The position numbers and the translations under genes were made by a program. Shown one piece after another: positions 44,004 through 53,459 of a DNA stretch of 64,000 nucleotides; the stretch's first letter is position 1; every line of letters starts with the position of its first letter. The stretch is from Geminocystis sp. NIES-3708 (GTDB lineage Bacteria > Cyanobacteriota > Cyanobacteriia > Cyanobacteriales > Cyanobacteriaceae): the NCBI RefSeq assembly GCF_001548095.1, contig NZ_AP014815.1:682001-746000 (forward strand), read 5' to 3'. The notes under the pieces are model-generated. The model searched no databases, was not told the DNA's origin, and saw nothing but the letters and a program-made list of their open reading frames with translations.

Positions 44004-47000
44004 ATGAAAAATAAATATTCCCTCAGTCTTAGTAATAGTTTAAGAAAGAAAATAAATTTACTAAATTCTTCATACCAACAGACTATTTTAGCAAACTTAG
44101 AAAGCATTATTTATCATCATTTATTAACTTCAGAACTTGAAAAAAGAAAAGAAGAAAAAGTAATTTATCGCCTTAACTATAACTATAAGCTAGAAATATT
44201 TATTACTCAGATTATTTGTGATAAAGAAAATGTTGTTAAAGTTTTAAATATTTTTGATAAAAATAAACTAAAACGAATTATTGTTTTTAAAGAAGGATTC
44301 TCTGCCAAAATTATTGATATTGATATTAATATTAATAGAGAAGATAATTTAATTAATACAGAAATTATTAATAACTTTAAAAGCAAAGAAAATTTAAAAA
44401 TACAAATGGAAGACTTTGAAAATAAATTTGATGACTTTTTTTGTCATAGTTTACAAAGTTTAAATATTTCCCAAACTAATACTAATAAACTTCTTATATC
44501 TTTAGAAGAAATTGATAATATTCAAAAACCCTTACCTTTACTTTTACAAGGATTTAATAATACAGGAAAAACAACGGTATCTTTAATCAAAGCTATTCAA
44601 GGTAGTAAAGAAAATCTCGAAGAAAAAATTCTTTATCTCAGTGATAGTTTTAGCAATAAGTATCATACTCAATATTTATCTCAAGAATTGTTGCAAGGAG
44701 AAAAGATAAATAACTTAATTATTGATGATTTTGTTCATTGTATTCGTAAATTTGCTCAAGATAATCATATTTTAGAAAATAATATTTTTCTGAGAAGTAA
44801 ACAAGTTAACTATAACAAATTCAAAGATAAATTTTTAGCTAACCAAGAAATAGAAGATATAGAATCATGGCATCTTTGGCAAGAAATTTATTATTTAATT
44901 AAAGGAAATCAGAATTACTCAAAAAATAATGATTATTTAATTTCCTTGGAAGATTATCAACAACAAATTCAAGCATTTAGTTTTTTGCCCCAAGATATTA
45001 ACCCTAAACAAATTTATCAATTAGCCGTTAAATATCAACAATGGTTAACAAAAAATAACTATTGGGATGAAACCGATTTAAGTAATTATATTTTTAGAAA
45101 TATTTCTGACAATTTTAGAGGAATTTATGCACAAGTTTACTGGGATAATATCCATCAATTTAATGATATAGCTTTAAAACTAATTCTCTCTTTAACGAAA
45201 AAAGATTCTGAGCAAAATTTGACTACTAATTTCTGTTTTACCTATGATAGTCAAAAATCTATTTATAATTCGACAACTTTTATCCGTAAAATTGAAAAAT
45301 TTATTTCTCCCGAAAAAGCCTTGACAATTAATCAAGGAAAATTAACTTTTAATTTGATTGCTAATGAAAATTTAACTAATTTTAGTCAAGGATTATTAAA
45401 TCTGGATTTAAGTAAAAAAACATCTAGTCAAGATATTCTGAAAAATAATCGGATTCTTCCACAAAATAGTCATTGTTTATGGATTATTACCCCAGAATCA
45501 AAATTATTAAATTTAGGAAAAAATTTTGGTGTCGATAAATGTATAGTCGTTGTTAATAGTCAGGAAAAAGAAAAGTTACTCACTATTTTTAACACTAATC
45601 AAGAAATTTTCAACAGTCGCATTCTTACTGTTAATGAAATCGATGGTTTAAAATTTAACGAAATTATCCTCTGGAATTTTTTTAGTTACTTTAACAACAT
45701 TAAATATAATAGTCTGACAACAGATTTATTGAAAAAATATCTATATCTTTGTTTGGGATGTGTGAAGGAAAAAATTTACTGCTGTGAAAGCAATTTTAAT
45801 CTTACTCAAAACTATCCTGATTTAGAAAATTATTTAAGTAAAGGTAATCTTGAAAATTTAGAAGAGTTTTTTACTATTTCTGCCGATGAAAATATTAAAA
45901 CTATTGCTCAAGTTTATCATCAACAAGGGTCATGGCAACAGGCTTATGAATGTTATTGGCAGATAAAAAACTATAAACAAGCCAAACTAATTCAACCTTA
46001 CATCGCCGAAAATCAAGGTAATTGGGGAAAAGCAGGAGATTTATGGAATATTTTAGAAAAATGGCAAAAAGCTGTTAACTGTTGGCAAGAAATTGATAAA
46101 AATTTATGGTTAAAAAAATGGGGTAATTTAACTCCTTTACAATGGCAGGAAAAAGGAAGATATTTTCAACAACACCACCATTATGACTTAGCAATTGTTT
46201 GTTATGAAAAAGCAGATGATAGTGACAATTATTTACGTTGTTTAAAACTTTCTCAAGCATGGGAAAAAGCAGGAGACGAATATAAAAAACAAGGTAATGA
46301 TGAAGAGGCGGAGAAATGTTATCTTATGGCGGAAAAAAAATATCGTCAAAATAATAATTTATCTCGTTGTGCTTTGATGTGGGAAAAACAAGAAGCATGG
46401 GAAAAAATTGCCTTAATCAGAGAAGAAGAAAGTCAATGGCAAAAAGCCGCTTTAGAATGGGAAAAAATTGATAAATGGGAAAAGGCTGCTATTTGTTATC
46501 AAAAAAATTCTCAGTGGGAAAAAGCCGAAATTTGTTGGCGAAAATTAAATAATTGGCAAAAAATTGCTTTATGCTGTCAAGCACAAAAAAAATGGCAAGA
46601 ATCAGCAAAAATTTGGGAAAAATTACAGCAGTGGCAAAAAGCTGCACAAAATTATTTAAAAATTCCGCAACTTCCTCAAGCTGCCGAAAGTTATCAGCGA
46701 GGAATGTATTGGCAAGAAGCAGAAACTTGTTGGCGTAAACTTAATGATTTACCGAATATCGCTAATTGTTGTGAATCTCAACATAAATGGCAATCCGCCG
46801 CACAAATTTGGCAACAGTTACAAAATTGGCAAAAAGCTGGTTACGCATGGGAAATGACGAAGGATATAAAAAAAGCTGGTTTATGTTATGAAAAAGCCAA
46901 ACTTTGGTCAAAAGCAGAAGAATGTTGGCTAAACTTAAAAAATTGGGGAAGACTTGCCCTTATTTATCAAAAAATAGGAGAATGGGAAAAAGCAGGGGAA

Positions 47001-49298
47001 ACATGGTTAAAAATTGATGAAAAAAAATCGGCTGCTAAATGTTACTCTCAAGGAAAATTATGGAATTTAGCAGAAAAATTATGGCGAGAATTAGAAAATT
47101 GGCAAGAAGTCGCTTTTTGTTGTTATCAACAGCAAGATTATGAAACCGCCGCTAATCTTTGGGAAAAATTACAACTGTTTTCCGAAGCTGGAAAAGCATG
47201 GCAACAATTAGAAGAATACTCTCAAGCGGCTTGGTGTTATGAAAAAGTTAAGGCATGGAAAGAAGCGGAATTTTGTTGGCAAAAATTGGAAGAATGGGAA
47301 AAAGTCGCTATAACTTGTCAAAAACAAAATCATTGGCAAAAGTCAGGCGACATTTGGTTACAGTTAGGCAATTTATCTCAGGCTTCTCTTGATTATGAAT
47401 TAGCAAAAAATTGGCAAAAAGCTGAAGACTGTTGGCGACAATTACAACAATGGGTTAATGTTGCCATCATGTGTGAAAGACAAGAAAAATGGTTAGAAGC
47501 CGCACAAACTTGGCAAAAAGTTAAACCCGTAGAAAAAGCAGCTTGGTGTTATGAAAAAGTCAAGGCATGGAAAGAAGCCGAAAACTGTTGGCGAAAATTG
47601 GAAGAATGGGAAAAAGTCGCAATTCTTTGTGAAAAACAAGAAAAATGGCAAGATTCAGCGATGCTGTGGCAACAATTAAGTCAATGGCAAAAAGCCGCTA
47701 CTCAATGGGAAAAAATTAATCAACTAGATTCAGCCGCGATTTGTTATGAAAATGCAGAAAATTGGCAAAAAACTGAAGAATGTTGGCATAAATTAAAAAA
47801 TTGGCATAAATTAGCCGAAGTTTATCAAAAACAAAATAAGTGGGAATTTGCTTCTCATTTGTGGGAAAAACAACAAGTATGGCAAAAAGCTGCTGAAGCA
47901 TGGTTAAAAATAGAAGAAATCGAAAAAGCAGGTAACTGTTACGAAAAGGTTGAAAATTGGCAAAAAGCAGAAGATTGTTGGCGAAAATTAGAAGACTGGG
48001 AAAAAGTTGCCTTAACTTGTGAAAAACAAGAGGCATGGGAAAAAGCCGCCGAAGCATGGTTAAAAATAGAAGAAATCGAAAAAGCAGGTAACTGTTACGA
48101 AAAAGTTGAAAATTGGCAAAAAGCAGAAGATTGTTGGCGAAAATTAGAAGACTGGGAAAAAGTTGCCTTAACTTGTGAAAAACAAAAGGCATGGGAAAAA
48201 GCCGCCGAAGCATGGTTAAAAATAGAAGAAATCGAAAAAGCAGGTAACTGTTACGAAAAAGTTGAAAATTGGAAAAAAGCAGAAGATTGTTGGCGAAAAC
48301 TGCAAAATTGGCAAAAAGTCGCCTTAACTTGTGAGAAACAAAAGGCATGGGAAAAAGCCGCTGAAGCATGGTTGGCTATTGAAGCAGTAGAAAATGCCGC
48401 TAAATGTTATGAAGTAATTGAAAACTGGGGAAAAGCCGAATCTTGTTGGTTAGTAATGGGTAATTGGGAAAAAGCTGCTGAGATGGCGGAAAAACAATCT
48501 AAGTGGGAAACCGCCGCCGATATTTGGCAAACTCAACAACAATGGCAAAAAGCCGCCCAAGCATGGTTACAAATTTATCAATTAGACAATGCCGCCGTTT
48601 GTTATCAACAAGGAGAGTTTTGGGATTTAGCCGAAAACCTTTGGCGACAACTAGAAAACTGGGAAAATGTCGCTTTCACTTGTGAAAAACAAAACCAATT
48701 TGAAAAAGCAGCATTCGCTTACCTTCTTAATAATAACTATCAATTAAGTGCAGAAATTTATGAGAAAATTGAACTCTATTCCGAAGCCGAAAAATGTTGG
48801 CGACAACTAGAAAACTGGGAAAATGTCGCTCTTCTCTGTGAAAAACAATCTAAGTGGCAAGAGGCAGGAGAAGCATGGCAATTAATATTAGACTGGGAAA
48901 AAGCAGCTTTCGCCTATCAAAATGGTCAATTATGGCAGAAAAATGCTGATTGTTGGCTAAATTTAGCCCGATATGATATGATGGCGATCGCCTATCAACA
49001 ACAAAAACAATGGCAAAAAGCAGGGGAAACTTGGCTATTAAGTCAAGAAAAAGATAAAACTATTAAAGCTGCCCTTTGCTACGAACAAGGATTATACTGG
49101 TCATTAGCTGAAGAATGTTGGCGTAAAATAGAGCAATGGGATAAAGTTGCCTATACTTGTGAGCAACAGGGTAAAGATAAGTGGGATAATGCGGTTGAAG
49201 CTTGGCAACTAGCTGGGAATAAATTAAAAGCCGCTAATTTACTCCGTAAAATGGGTAAATGGAAACAAGCCGCATTAATGTTAACCAATAGAAGCTAA
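44004..49298 (+). CDS. Giant 13-residue-repeat protein with degenerate superfamily-1 helicase-like N-terminus
   Basis: The 1764-residue protein has two parts. Residues about 165-640 resemble the UvrD/TRANK1-type helicase-like fold: Walker A in LLLQGFNNTGKTTVSLI, a WDETDLSNYI element, VYWDNIHQFNDIALKLILSL at the motif II position, and LTVNEIDGLKFNEIILWNFF at motif V. The motif II Asp-Glu is Asp-Asn here, so helicase activity is doubtful. From about residue 790 to the end come ~75 consecutive 13-residue units (AEECWRKLENWEK type: small-x-x-Cys/Trp ... Trp-x-Lys), in a fourfold order CY / CW / CE / W units of 52 residues. These probably form a long helical solenoid. Possible earlier, looser units start at ~640. 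Function unknown. It lies 132 bp after the TPR gene and 124 bp before the GIDE-like gene. Confidence 0.9.
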   Translation: MKNKYSLSLSNSLRKKINLLNSSYQQTILANLESIIYHHLLTSELEKRKEEKVIYRLNYNYKLEIFITQIICDKENVVKVLNIFDKNKLKRIIVFKEGFSAKIIDIDININREDNLINTEIINNFKSKENLKIQMEDFENKFDDFFCHSLQSLNISQTNTNKLLISLEEIDNIQKPLPLLLQGFNNTGKTTVSLIKAIQGSKENLEEKILYLSDSFSNKYHTQYLSQELLQGEKINNLIIDDFVHCIRKFAQDNHILENNIFLRSKQVNYNKFKDKFLANQEIEDIESWHLWQEIYYLIKGNQNYSKNNDYLISLEDYQQQIQAFSFLPQDINPKQIYQLAVKYQQWLTKNNYWDETDLSNYIFRNISDNFRGIYAQVYWDNIHQFNDIALKLILSLTKKDSEQNLTTNFCFTYDSQKSIYNSTTFIRKIEKFISPEKALTINQGKLTFNLIANENLTNFSQGLLNLDLSKKTSSQDILKNNRILPQNSHCLWIITPESKLLNLGKNFGVDKCIVVVNSQEKEKLLTIFNTNQEIFNSRILTVNEIDGLKFNEIILWNFFSYFNNIKYNSLTTDLLKKYLYLCLGCVKEKIYCCESNFNLTQNYPDLENYLSKGNLENLEEFFTISADENIKTIAQVYHQQGSWQQAYECYWQIKNYKQAKLIQPYIAENQGNWGKAGDLWNILEKWQKAVNCWQEIDKNLWLKKWGNLTPLQWQEKGRYFQQHHHYDLAIVCYEKADDSDNYLRCLKLSQAWEKAGDEYKKQGNDEEAEKCYLMAEKKYRQNNNLSRCALMWEKQEAWEKIALIREEESQWQKAALEWEKIDKWEKAAICYQKNSQWEKAEICWRKLNNWQKIALCCQAQKKWQESAKIWEKLQQWQKAAQNYLKIPQLPQAAESYQRGMYWQEAETCWRKLNDLPNIANCCESQHKWQSAAQIWQQLQNWQKAGYAWEMTKDIKKAGLCYEKAKLWSKAEECWLNLKNWGRLALIYQKIGEWEKAGETWLKIDEKKSAAKCYSQGKLWNLAEKLWRELENWQEVAFCCYQQQDYETAANLWEKLQLFSEAGKAWQQLEEYSQAAWCYEKVKAWKEAEFCWQKLEEWEKVAITCQKQNHWQKSGDIWLQLGNLSQASLDYELAKNWQKAEDCWRQLQQWVNVAIMCERQEKWLEAAQTWQKVKPVEKAAWCYEKVKAWKEAENCWRKLEEWEKVAILCEKQEKWQDSAMLWQQLSQWQKAATQWEKINQLDSAAICYENAENWQKTEECWHKLKNWHKLAEVYQKQNKWEFASHLWEKQQVWQKAAEAWLKIEEIEKAGNCYEKVENWQKAEDCWRKLEDWEKVALTCEKQEAWEKAAEAWLKIEEIEKAGNCYEKVENWQKAEDCWRKLEDWEKVALTCEKQKAWEKAAEAWLKIEEIEKAGNCYEKVENWKKAEDCWRKLQNWQKVALTCEKQKAWEKAAEAWLAIEAVENAAKCYEVIENWGKAESCWLVMGNWEKAAEMAEKQSKWETAADIWQTQQQWQKAAQAWLQIYQLDNAAVCYQQGEFWDLAENLWRQLENWENVAFTCEKQNQFEKAAFAYLLNNNYQLSAEIYEKIELYSEAEKCWRQLENWENVALLCEKQSKWQEAGEAWQLILDWEKAAFAYQNGQLWQKNADCWLNLARYDMMAIAYQQQKQWQKAGETWLLSQEKDKTIKAALCYEQGLYWSLAEECWRKIEQWDKVAYTCEQQGKDKWDNAVEAWQLAGNKLKAANLLRKMGKWKQAALMLTNRS
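47901..48368 (+). repeat. Three near-identical tandem 156-bp units inside the giant gene
   Basis: Units start at 47901, 48057 and 48213, each 156 bp (52 codons), with few substitutions. They encode copies of the four-unit block beginning WLKIEEIEKAGNCYEKVENW. A fourth start at 48369 has diverged. It signals recent expansion by recombination. Confidence 0.85.
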
Positions 49299-49422
49299 CA
49301 TTCTTATTAAGAACATTCTTAATAAAAAATATTACTTATTGTTTTATTTTCTCAATAAATTGCATTTTTAGACATTGGATTTTTTCTAAAATTAAATGAA
49401 ATTCTGAGGTTTTATCAATATT

Positions 49423-50211
49423 ATGAGTATTATCGGTATTGTTTTTATGGCGATCGCAATTATTCTTGTAGTAATACGTCATTTTCAGGCACAAGAGTAT
49501 TCAAGTTTACAATTGGCAAGAAGTACTAACGTCGAAGAATTAAAATCAACTTCAATAGCTATTAAAGAACAGATTGGAGGAGGTAACTGGAGAGATTATG
49601 TTAAAATATGGGGAAAAATCTCTGTCTCTGAGCCTATTCTATCAGAAATCAAACAAGAACCTTGCGTTTATTATCAAATGTTGGTAAAACGAGAATATGA
49701 AGAAAAAGTGCGATCGCAAAATAGTGAAGGAAAAACCGAAGAAAGAATCGTTAAAAAATCTGAAATTATCGCTGAAAATAACCGTTCGATTTCCTTTACC
49801 ATAACAGATAATACAGGAGAGATTATAATTAATCCACAAGGTGCAAAATTTGACACCATTAAAATACTAGACGAGTTTCGTCCTGAAGAATCAAGAGGGG
49901 GAATGCTTAAATATGGTAGTTTTTCTTTACTGTTGAAAAGTGATTATTCTCAAACTCGCACTTTGGGTTATCGTTATCAAGAATTTATTTTGCCTGTGGG
50001 GGAGGAAGTTTTAGTCGTAGGCACAGTTAGTGATGAGACTGGTAATTTAAGGATTACACAACCTGTCAATGAAAAAGAAATGTTTATGATTTCTCTGAAA
50101 ACAGATGAAACATTAACGGCTAACTATGTTCGTAACCATAAAAACTTTACTTATGGCGTATATACTTGTTCTATTATCGGTTTGATTTGTATAATTATTG
50201 GTATTTTTTAG
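49423..50211 (+). CDS. GIDE/MULAN-like membrane protein
   Basis: The 262-residue protein has a TM at each end (residues about 2-20 and 243-262) and a central domain with YVKIWGKISVSEPILSEIKQEPCVYYQMLVKREYEEK, then SFTITDNTGEIIINPQGA and LGYRYQEFILPVGEEVLVVGTVSD. This is the GIDE domain known from eukaryotic MULAN-type membrane E3 ligases and from bacterial proteins without the RING finger. There is no RING finger here, so no ligase activity is implied. Role unknown. The gene follows the giant repeat protein by 124 bp; two HIP1 sites lie inside (49451, 49714). Confidence 0.8.
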   Translation: MSIIGIVFMAIAIILVVIRHFQAQEYSSLQLARSTNVEELKSTSIAIKEQIGGGNWRDYVKIWGKISVSEPILSEIKQEPCVYYQMLVKREYEEKVRSQNSEGKTEERIVKKSEIIAENNRSISFTITDNTGEIIINPQGAKFDTIKILDEFRPEESRGGMLKYGSFSLLLKSDYSQTRTLGYRYQEFILPVGEEVLVVGTVSDETGNLRITQPVNEKEMFMISLKTDETLTANYVRNHKNFTYGVYTCSIIGLICIIIGIF

Positions 50212-50378
50212 CAAAATATTCATTATCTAATCACAAAGTTTCCGCAAAAATAATTTTAAAGAAAATAGTTAAAAATAAATTAAATATATAAGCTGAATCT
50301 ACAAAAAAAATTTATAAATATAAGAAAATTTAAGATAAAATTACTTTTTATGACAACATTATTAAACAAATTAAATTA

Positions 50379-51194
50379 ATGTTTAAATCATTTCAATTAT
50401 CAGGTATTGGGCTTCATTCAGGAGCAAAAACCACAGTTAAAATTTCTCCAGCACCAAAAGGAAAAGGACGTTATTTTGTTAGAATAGATTTACCAAATAA
50501 ACCGATTATTCCTGCTAACATTGACTATATTGCCACTACTACTTTATCAACAGAATTGAGTAATGAAGGTGCTAAAATTAGGACAGTTGAACATTTATTA
50601 GCATCTTTAATTGGTTGTGGTATTGATGATGCACAAATTGAGATTGATGGTTCTGAAGTTCCTTTGTTAGATGGCTCTGCACAAGAGTGGGTAAATAATC
50701 TTGATTATATTTCTGATAAACCTTTTGAGTCAGTAATAGATACTATTACTGAAGCTATTTGGGTGAGAAAAGATGATGCTTTTTGTGCGGTTTTACCTTC
50801 TACTGAAATAAAATTTAGTTACGGTGTTGACTATCCTTACTCTGTCTTACAAAATCAGTGGTTTAGTTGGTATCCTCAACGAGAAAGTTTTGTAACTGCT
50901 ATTGCACCTGCTCGTACTTTTGGTTTTGCTGATCAAATTGAACAATTGCAAAAAGCTGGTTTAATAAAAGGGGGAAGTTTAGAAAATGCCTTAGTTTGTG
51001 ATAAAGACGGTTGGTTAAATCCACCTTTAAGATTTGAAAATGAAGCTGTCAGACATAAATTATTAGATTTAATCGGTGACTTAAGTTTATTAGGTAAAAT
51101 TCCCACTGCACATTATTTAGCTTATAAAGCCAGTCATCAACTTCATACAGAATTAGCGAAAAAAATCAAACAATCTTTAGCAATTAATAATTAA
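50379..51194 (+). CDS. lpxC: UDP-3-O-acyl-N-acetylglucosamine deacetylase (LpxC)
   Basis: The 271-residue zinc enzyme removes acetate from UDP-3-O-acyl-GlcNAc, the committed step in lipid A synthesis. Family marks: [18 protein letters not shown] at the N-terminus, [25 protein letters not shown] with the first zinc His, [39 protein letters not shown], and [15 protein letters not shown] with the second zinc His and Asp; catalytic His in [11 protein letters not shown]. The final codons AINN-stop lie inside a tract of AATTAATA units, so its end is set by repeat sequence. Other lpx genes are not in this window. Confidence 0.96.
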   Translation: MFKSFQLSGIGLHSGAKTTVKISPAPKGKGRYFVRIDLPNKPIIPANIDYIATTTLSTELSNEGAKIRTVEHLLASLIGCGIDDAQIEIDGSEVPLLDGSAQEWVNNLDYISDKPFESVIDTITEAIWVRKDDAFCAVLPSTEIKFSYGVDYPYSVLQNQWFSWYPQRESFVTAIAPARTFGFADQIEQLQKAGLIKGGSLENALVCDKDGWLNPPLRFENEAVRHKLLDLIGDLSLLGKIPTAHYLAYKASHQLHTELAKKIKQSLAINN

Positions 51195-51209
51195 TAATTA
51201 ATAATTAAA
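51182..51209. repeat. AATTAATA tract overlapping the lpxC stop
   Basis: Three perfect AATTAATA-type units run through the last four lpxC codons and into the intergenic gap. One of several heptamer/octamer tracts at gene ends. Confidence 0.6.
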
Positions 51210-51257
51210 TTACTAACTCTTTTACGACTAAATATTACTTATCAATAATTGATTATT

Positions 51258-51266
51258 CTGGTATAA
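51258..51266 (+). promoter_or_regulatory. Extended -10 promoter for rplI
   Basis: TGGTATAAT carries a perfect -10 TATAAT (51261-51266) with a TG extension, 61 bp before the rplI ATG. A -35 is not evident. Confidence 0.55.
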
Positions 51267-51326
51267 TGGTAATTTGTGGCTAAATATGCTAATTATAAAA
51301 AATTTTTCTATTGAATAGAGGACAAA

Positions 51327-51785
51327 ATGGCAAAAAGATTACAACTATTGTTAAATAAAGACGTTAACAAATTAGGCAAAAGAGGCGATTTGGTTGATGT
51401 AGCACCGGGCTACGCTCGTAACTATCTCGTGCCTCAAGGTTTCGGAGTATTAGTAACTGAAGGTATTTTACGTCAAGTTGACCAAAGAAGAGAAAAGGAA
51501 AGATTACGTTTATTAGCGATTTTGGAAGAAGCTAAATCTCGTAAAACTGCTTTACAAACTATCAATAATTTTGTGATTCGTAAGCAAGTGGGCGAACAAG
51601 ATGCTATCTTTGGTACTGTCACCACTCAAGAAGTTGTTGATATTATCAAGCAAAATGCTGGTTTAGAAATTGAGCGTCAAGCTATTACTCTACCTGAAAT
51701 CAAGAAAACTGGCAAATATCCTACTGATATTAAACTTCACGCTGAAATAACTGCACAAATTATCATCGAAGTTGCACCACTTTAA
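51327..51785 (+). CDS. rplI: Large-subunit ribosomal protein bL9
   Basis: The 152-residue protein has the two L9 domains linked by a long helix: MAKRLQLLLNKDVNKLGKRGDLVDVAPGYARNYLVPQGFGV is the N-terminal 23S rRNA-binding domain signature, and the C-terminal part has VGEQDAIFGTVTTQEVVDII. L9 binds the base of the L1 stalk and affects translational fidelity. Length is normal. It has its own extended -10 promoter at 51261. In many cyanobacteria it lies near dnaB; here recQ follows on the opposite strand. Confidence 0.98.
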   Translation: MAKRLQLLLNKDVNKLGKRGDLVDVAPGYARNYLVPQGFGVLVTEGILRQVDQRREKERLRLLAILEEAKSRKTALQTINNFVIRKQVGEQDAIFGTVTTQEVVDIIKQNAGLEIERQAITLPEIKKTGKYPTDIKLHAEITAQIIIEVAPL

Positions 51786-51862
51786 TTCAAGTAGGAAAAC
51801 TAGGAGGCTGAGAGATTAGGAAATTAAGAGACTAGAAGACAAGACTAGGAGACTAGGAGATA
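51786..51862. repeat. GACTAGGAGACTAGAA-type purine-rich repeat
   Basis: Degenerate units of GACTAGGA/GACTAGAA (AAACTAGGAGGCTGAGAGAT, GAGACTAGAAGACAAGACTA) fill the gap between rplI and recQ. Similar runs are inside the MITE copies (30092-30118, complement at 31901, 33466) and at 63290-63328. Confidence 0.55.
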
Positions 51863-51878
51863 TTTTTATTATTAATTC

Positions 51879-53342
51879 CTAATTCCTAATTAACTTCAGG
51901 CAATTATCGCATTTACCGCAACGAAAATTTGTCGAAGGAGAAAAGCCAAAAGCTGATAATAAAAAACTCCAACGACATATTTTAGTGGTTAAATACTCAT
52001 GGGTTTGTTTAATCAATTTTTTTTGTCGATTTATCAGCAATTCTATTGATTGATGAGTTTTTGAGAGATTTAAGCAATAATTATAAGGATCAATCCACTG
52101 CAATTGTTGGCTACTATTTAAAATGGACAGATATAGTTGATAGTTAGGGTTATTAATTTTTTTTGATAATTCTTCAATATTTCCCCTTGTTGGTATTTCC
52201 TTTAAAAATCTTTCGGCTTGTTGATAAAGTTTGATTTGTTGGTTTAAAAAATACTCTCTTCTATTTTTATCTTCTGGATTCAACCAACCACTAGCTTCAC
52301 TCATCAAGGTTATAACTTCCGTAAGTATTCCGTCTCTGCCACCTCTGCCAATCTCTTGGATATATTCTGATAATAATAACGGTGCTTGGTAATGAAAAAT
52401 CCATCGTAAGTTACTTTTATTTATACCCATACCAAAGGCACAAGTACAAACTACGAATTTTATTTTCTCCGTTAGCCAATCAGATTCAACTTTTCGGCGA
52501 ATATTACCACTTAACCCACCGTGATAGGCTTGATTTTCATATCCTTCTTTCTTGAGTAAATTTGCTAATTCTTCGCTATCTTTTCTCGTGCGTACATAAA
52601 TTAAGCCACTTTTCTTTTTATTTCTTTCAATATATTTAATTAACTCTTGTTTTCTTCCTCTTGGTGTCCAAATAGTTTTTATTTGTATCTTGAGGTTATC
52701 ACGGTAAGGACTGATTAAAAATTTTTCAGGATTAAATAATTGTAAAGATTGAATAATAGTTTTTTGGGTATTAATATCCGCAGTGGCAGTAAAACAGGCG
52801 ATCGCTATTTTAGTATCGGATGTTTTATTATTAAGTAATAATGGGCGAATATTGCCTAAACGTCGATAAGTTGGGCGAAAAGATTCTCCCCATTGTGCTA
52901 AACAGTGAGCTTCATCTACAATTAAACCATTAATCTTAATTTCTGGGTGGCTGATAATTTTCCAGATTGGCGGAGAAAGTAAGGTTTCTGGGGATAAATA
53001 AAGCAATCTTAATTGTTGCGATTCTAACGCTGAAATGGTATTTTTACGTTCAACTTTACTTACTTCACTGTGTAAAATTCCTGCGGGTAAATTTTTTTCT
53101 CGTAATTCTTGTACTTGATTTTCCATTAAGGCAACTAAAGGAGAAATAACCAAAGTTAACCCTTCTTGTAATAACGCTGGTAACTGAAAACAAAGAGATT
53201 TTCCTCCTCCCGTTGGCATGACAATTAAACAATCTTTTCCCGTCAAAATTGCTTCAATAATTTCTGCCTGTGGCTTGCGAAAATCATCATAACCCCAGTA
53301 TTTTTTAAGAGTATCTTTTAATCTTTCTATCTCATTTTTCAT
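51879..53342 (-). CDS. recQ: ATP-dependent DNA helicase RecQ (short form without HRDC)
   Basis: The 487-residue helicase unwinds DNA 3'-5'. Motifs: YWGYDDFRKPQAEII (motif 0), MPTGGGKSLCFQLPALL (Walker A), LVISPLVALMENQV, LIVDEAHCLAQWGESFRPTYRRLG (DEAH and aromatic-rich loop), SGLIYVRTRKDSEEL, CTCAFGMGINKSNLRWIFHY and EIGRGGRDG (arginine finger). A zinc-binding Cys set is in the C-terminal region (ICRW ... FRCGKCDNCLKL). It ends after that site; the winged-helix part is unclear and there is no HRDC domain, unlike E. coli RecQ of about 610 residues. It stands alone on the minus strand. Confidence 0.93.
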   Translation of the reverse strand: MKNEIERLKDTLKKYWGYDDFRKPQAEIIEAILTGKDCLIVMPTGGGKSLCFQLPALLQEGLTLVISPLVALMENQVQELREKNLPAGILHSEVSKVERKNTISALESQQLRLLYLSPETLLSPPIWKIISHPEIKINGLIVDEAHCLAQWGESFRPTYRRLGNIRPLLLNNKTSDTKIAIACFTATADINTQKTIIQSLQLFNPEKFLISPYRDNLKIQIKTIWTPRGRKQELIKYIERNKKKSGLIYVRTRKDSEELANLLKKEGYENQAYHGGLSGNIRRKVESDWLTEKIKFVVCTCAFGMGINKSNLRWIFHYQAPLLLSEYIQEIGRGGRDGILTEVITLMSEASGWLNPEDKNRREYFLNQQIKLYQQAERFLKEIPTRGNIEELSKKINNPNYQLYLSILNSSQQLQWIDPYNYCLNLSKTHQSIELLINRQKKLIKQTHEYLTTKICRWSFLLSAFGFSPSTNFRCGKCDNCLKLIRN

Positions 53343-53459
53343 TTTATCAAAAATTACTTATATAAAATAATAAAATGTGAGCTAAATTTTTTGAAATAAA
53401 AATAGATAAATTCCCAACTATTATATAATATATATGATTTATTGATACATTTAACTATA

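Noticed and set aside
47901-48368. CRISPR-like regular repeats
   Set aside because: The 156-bp tandem units are in-frame coding repeats without spacers.
47716-48369. 217-residue Leu/Phe-rich ORF antisense to the giant repeat gene
   Set aside because: Mirror image of the repeated Glu/Lys/Trp codons; its own repeats follow the sense repeats exactly and it has no start context.
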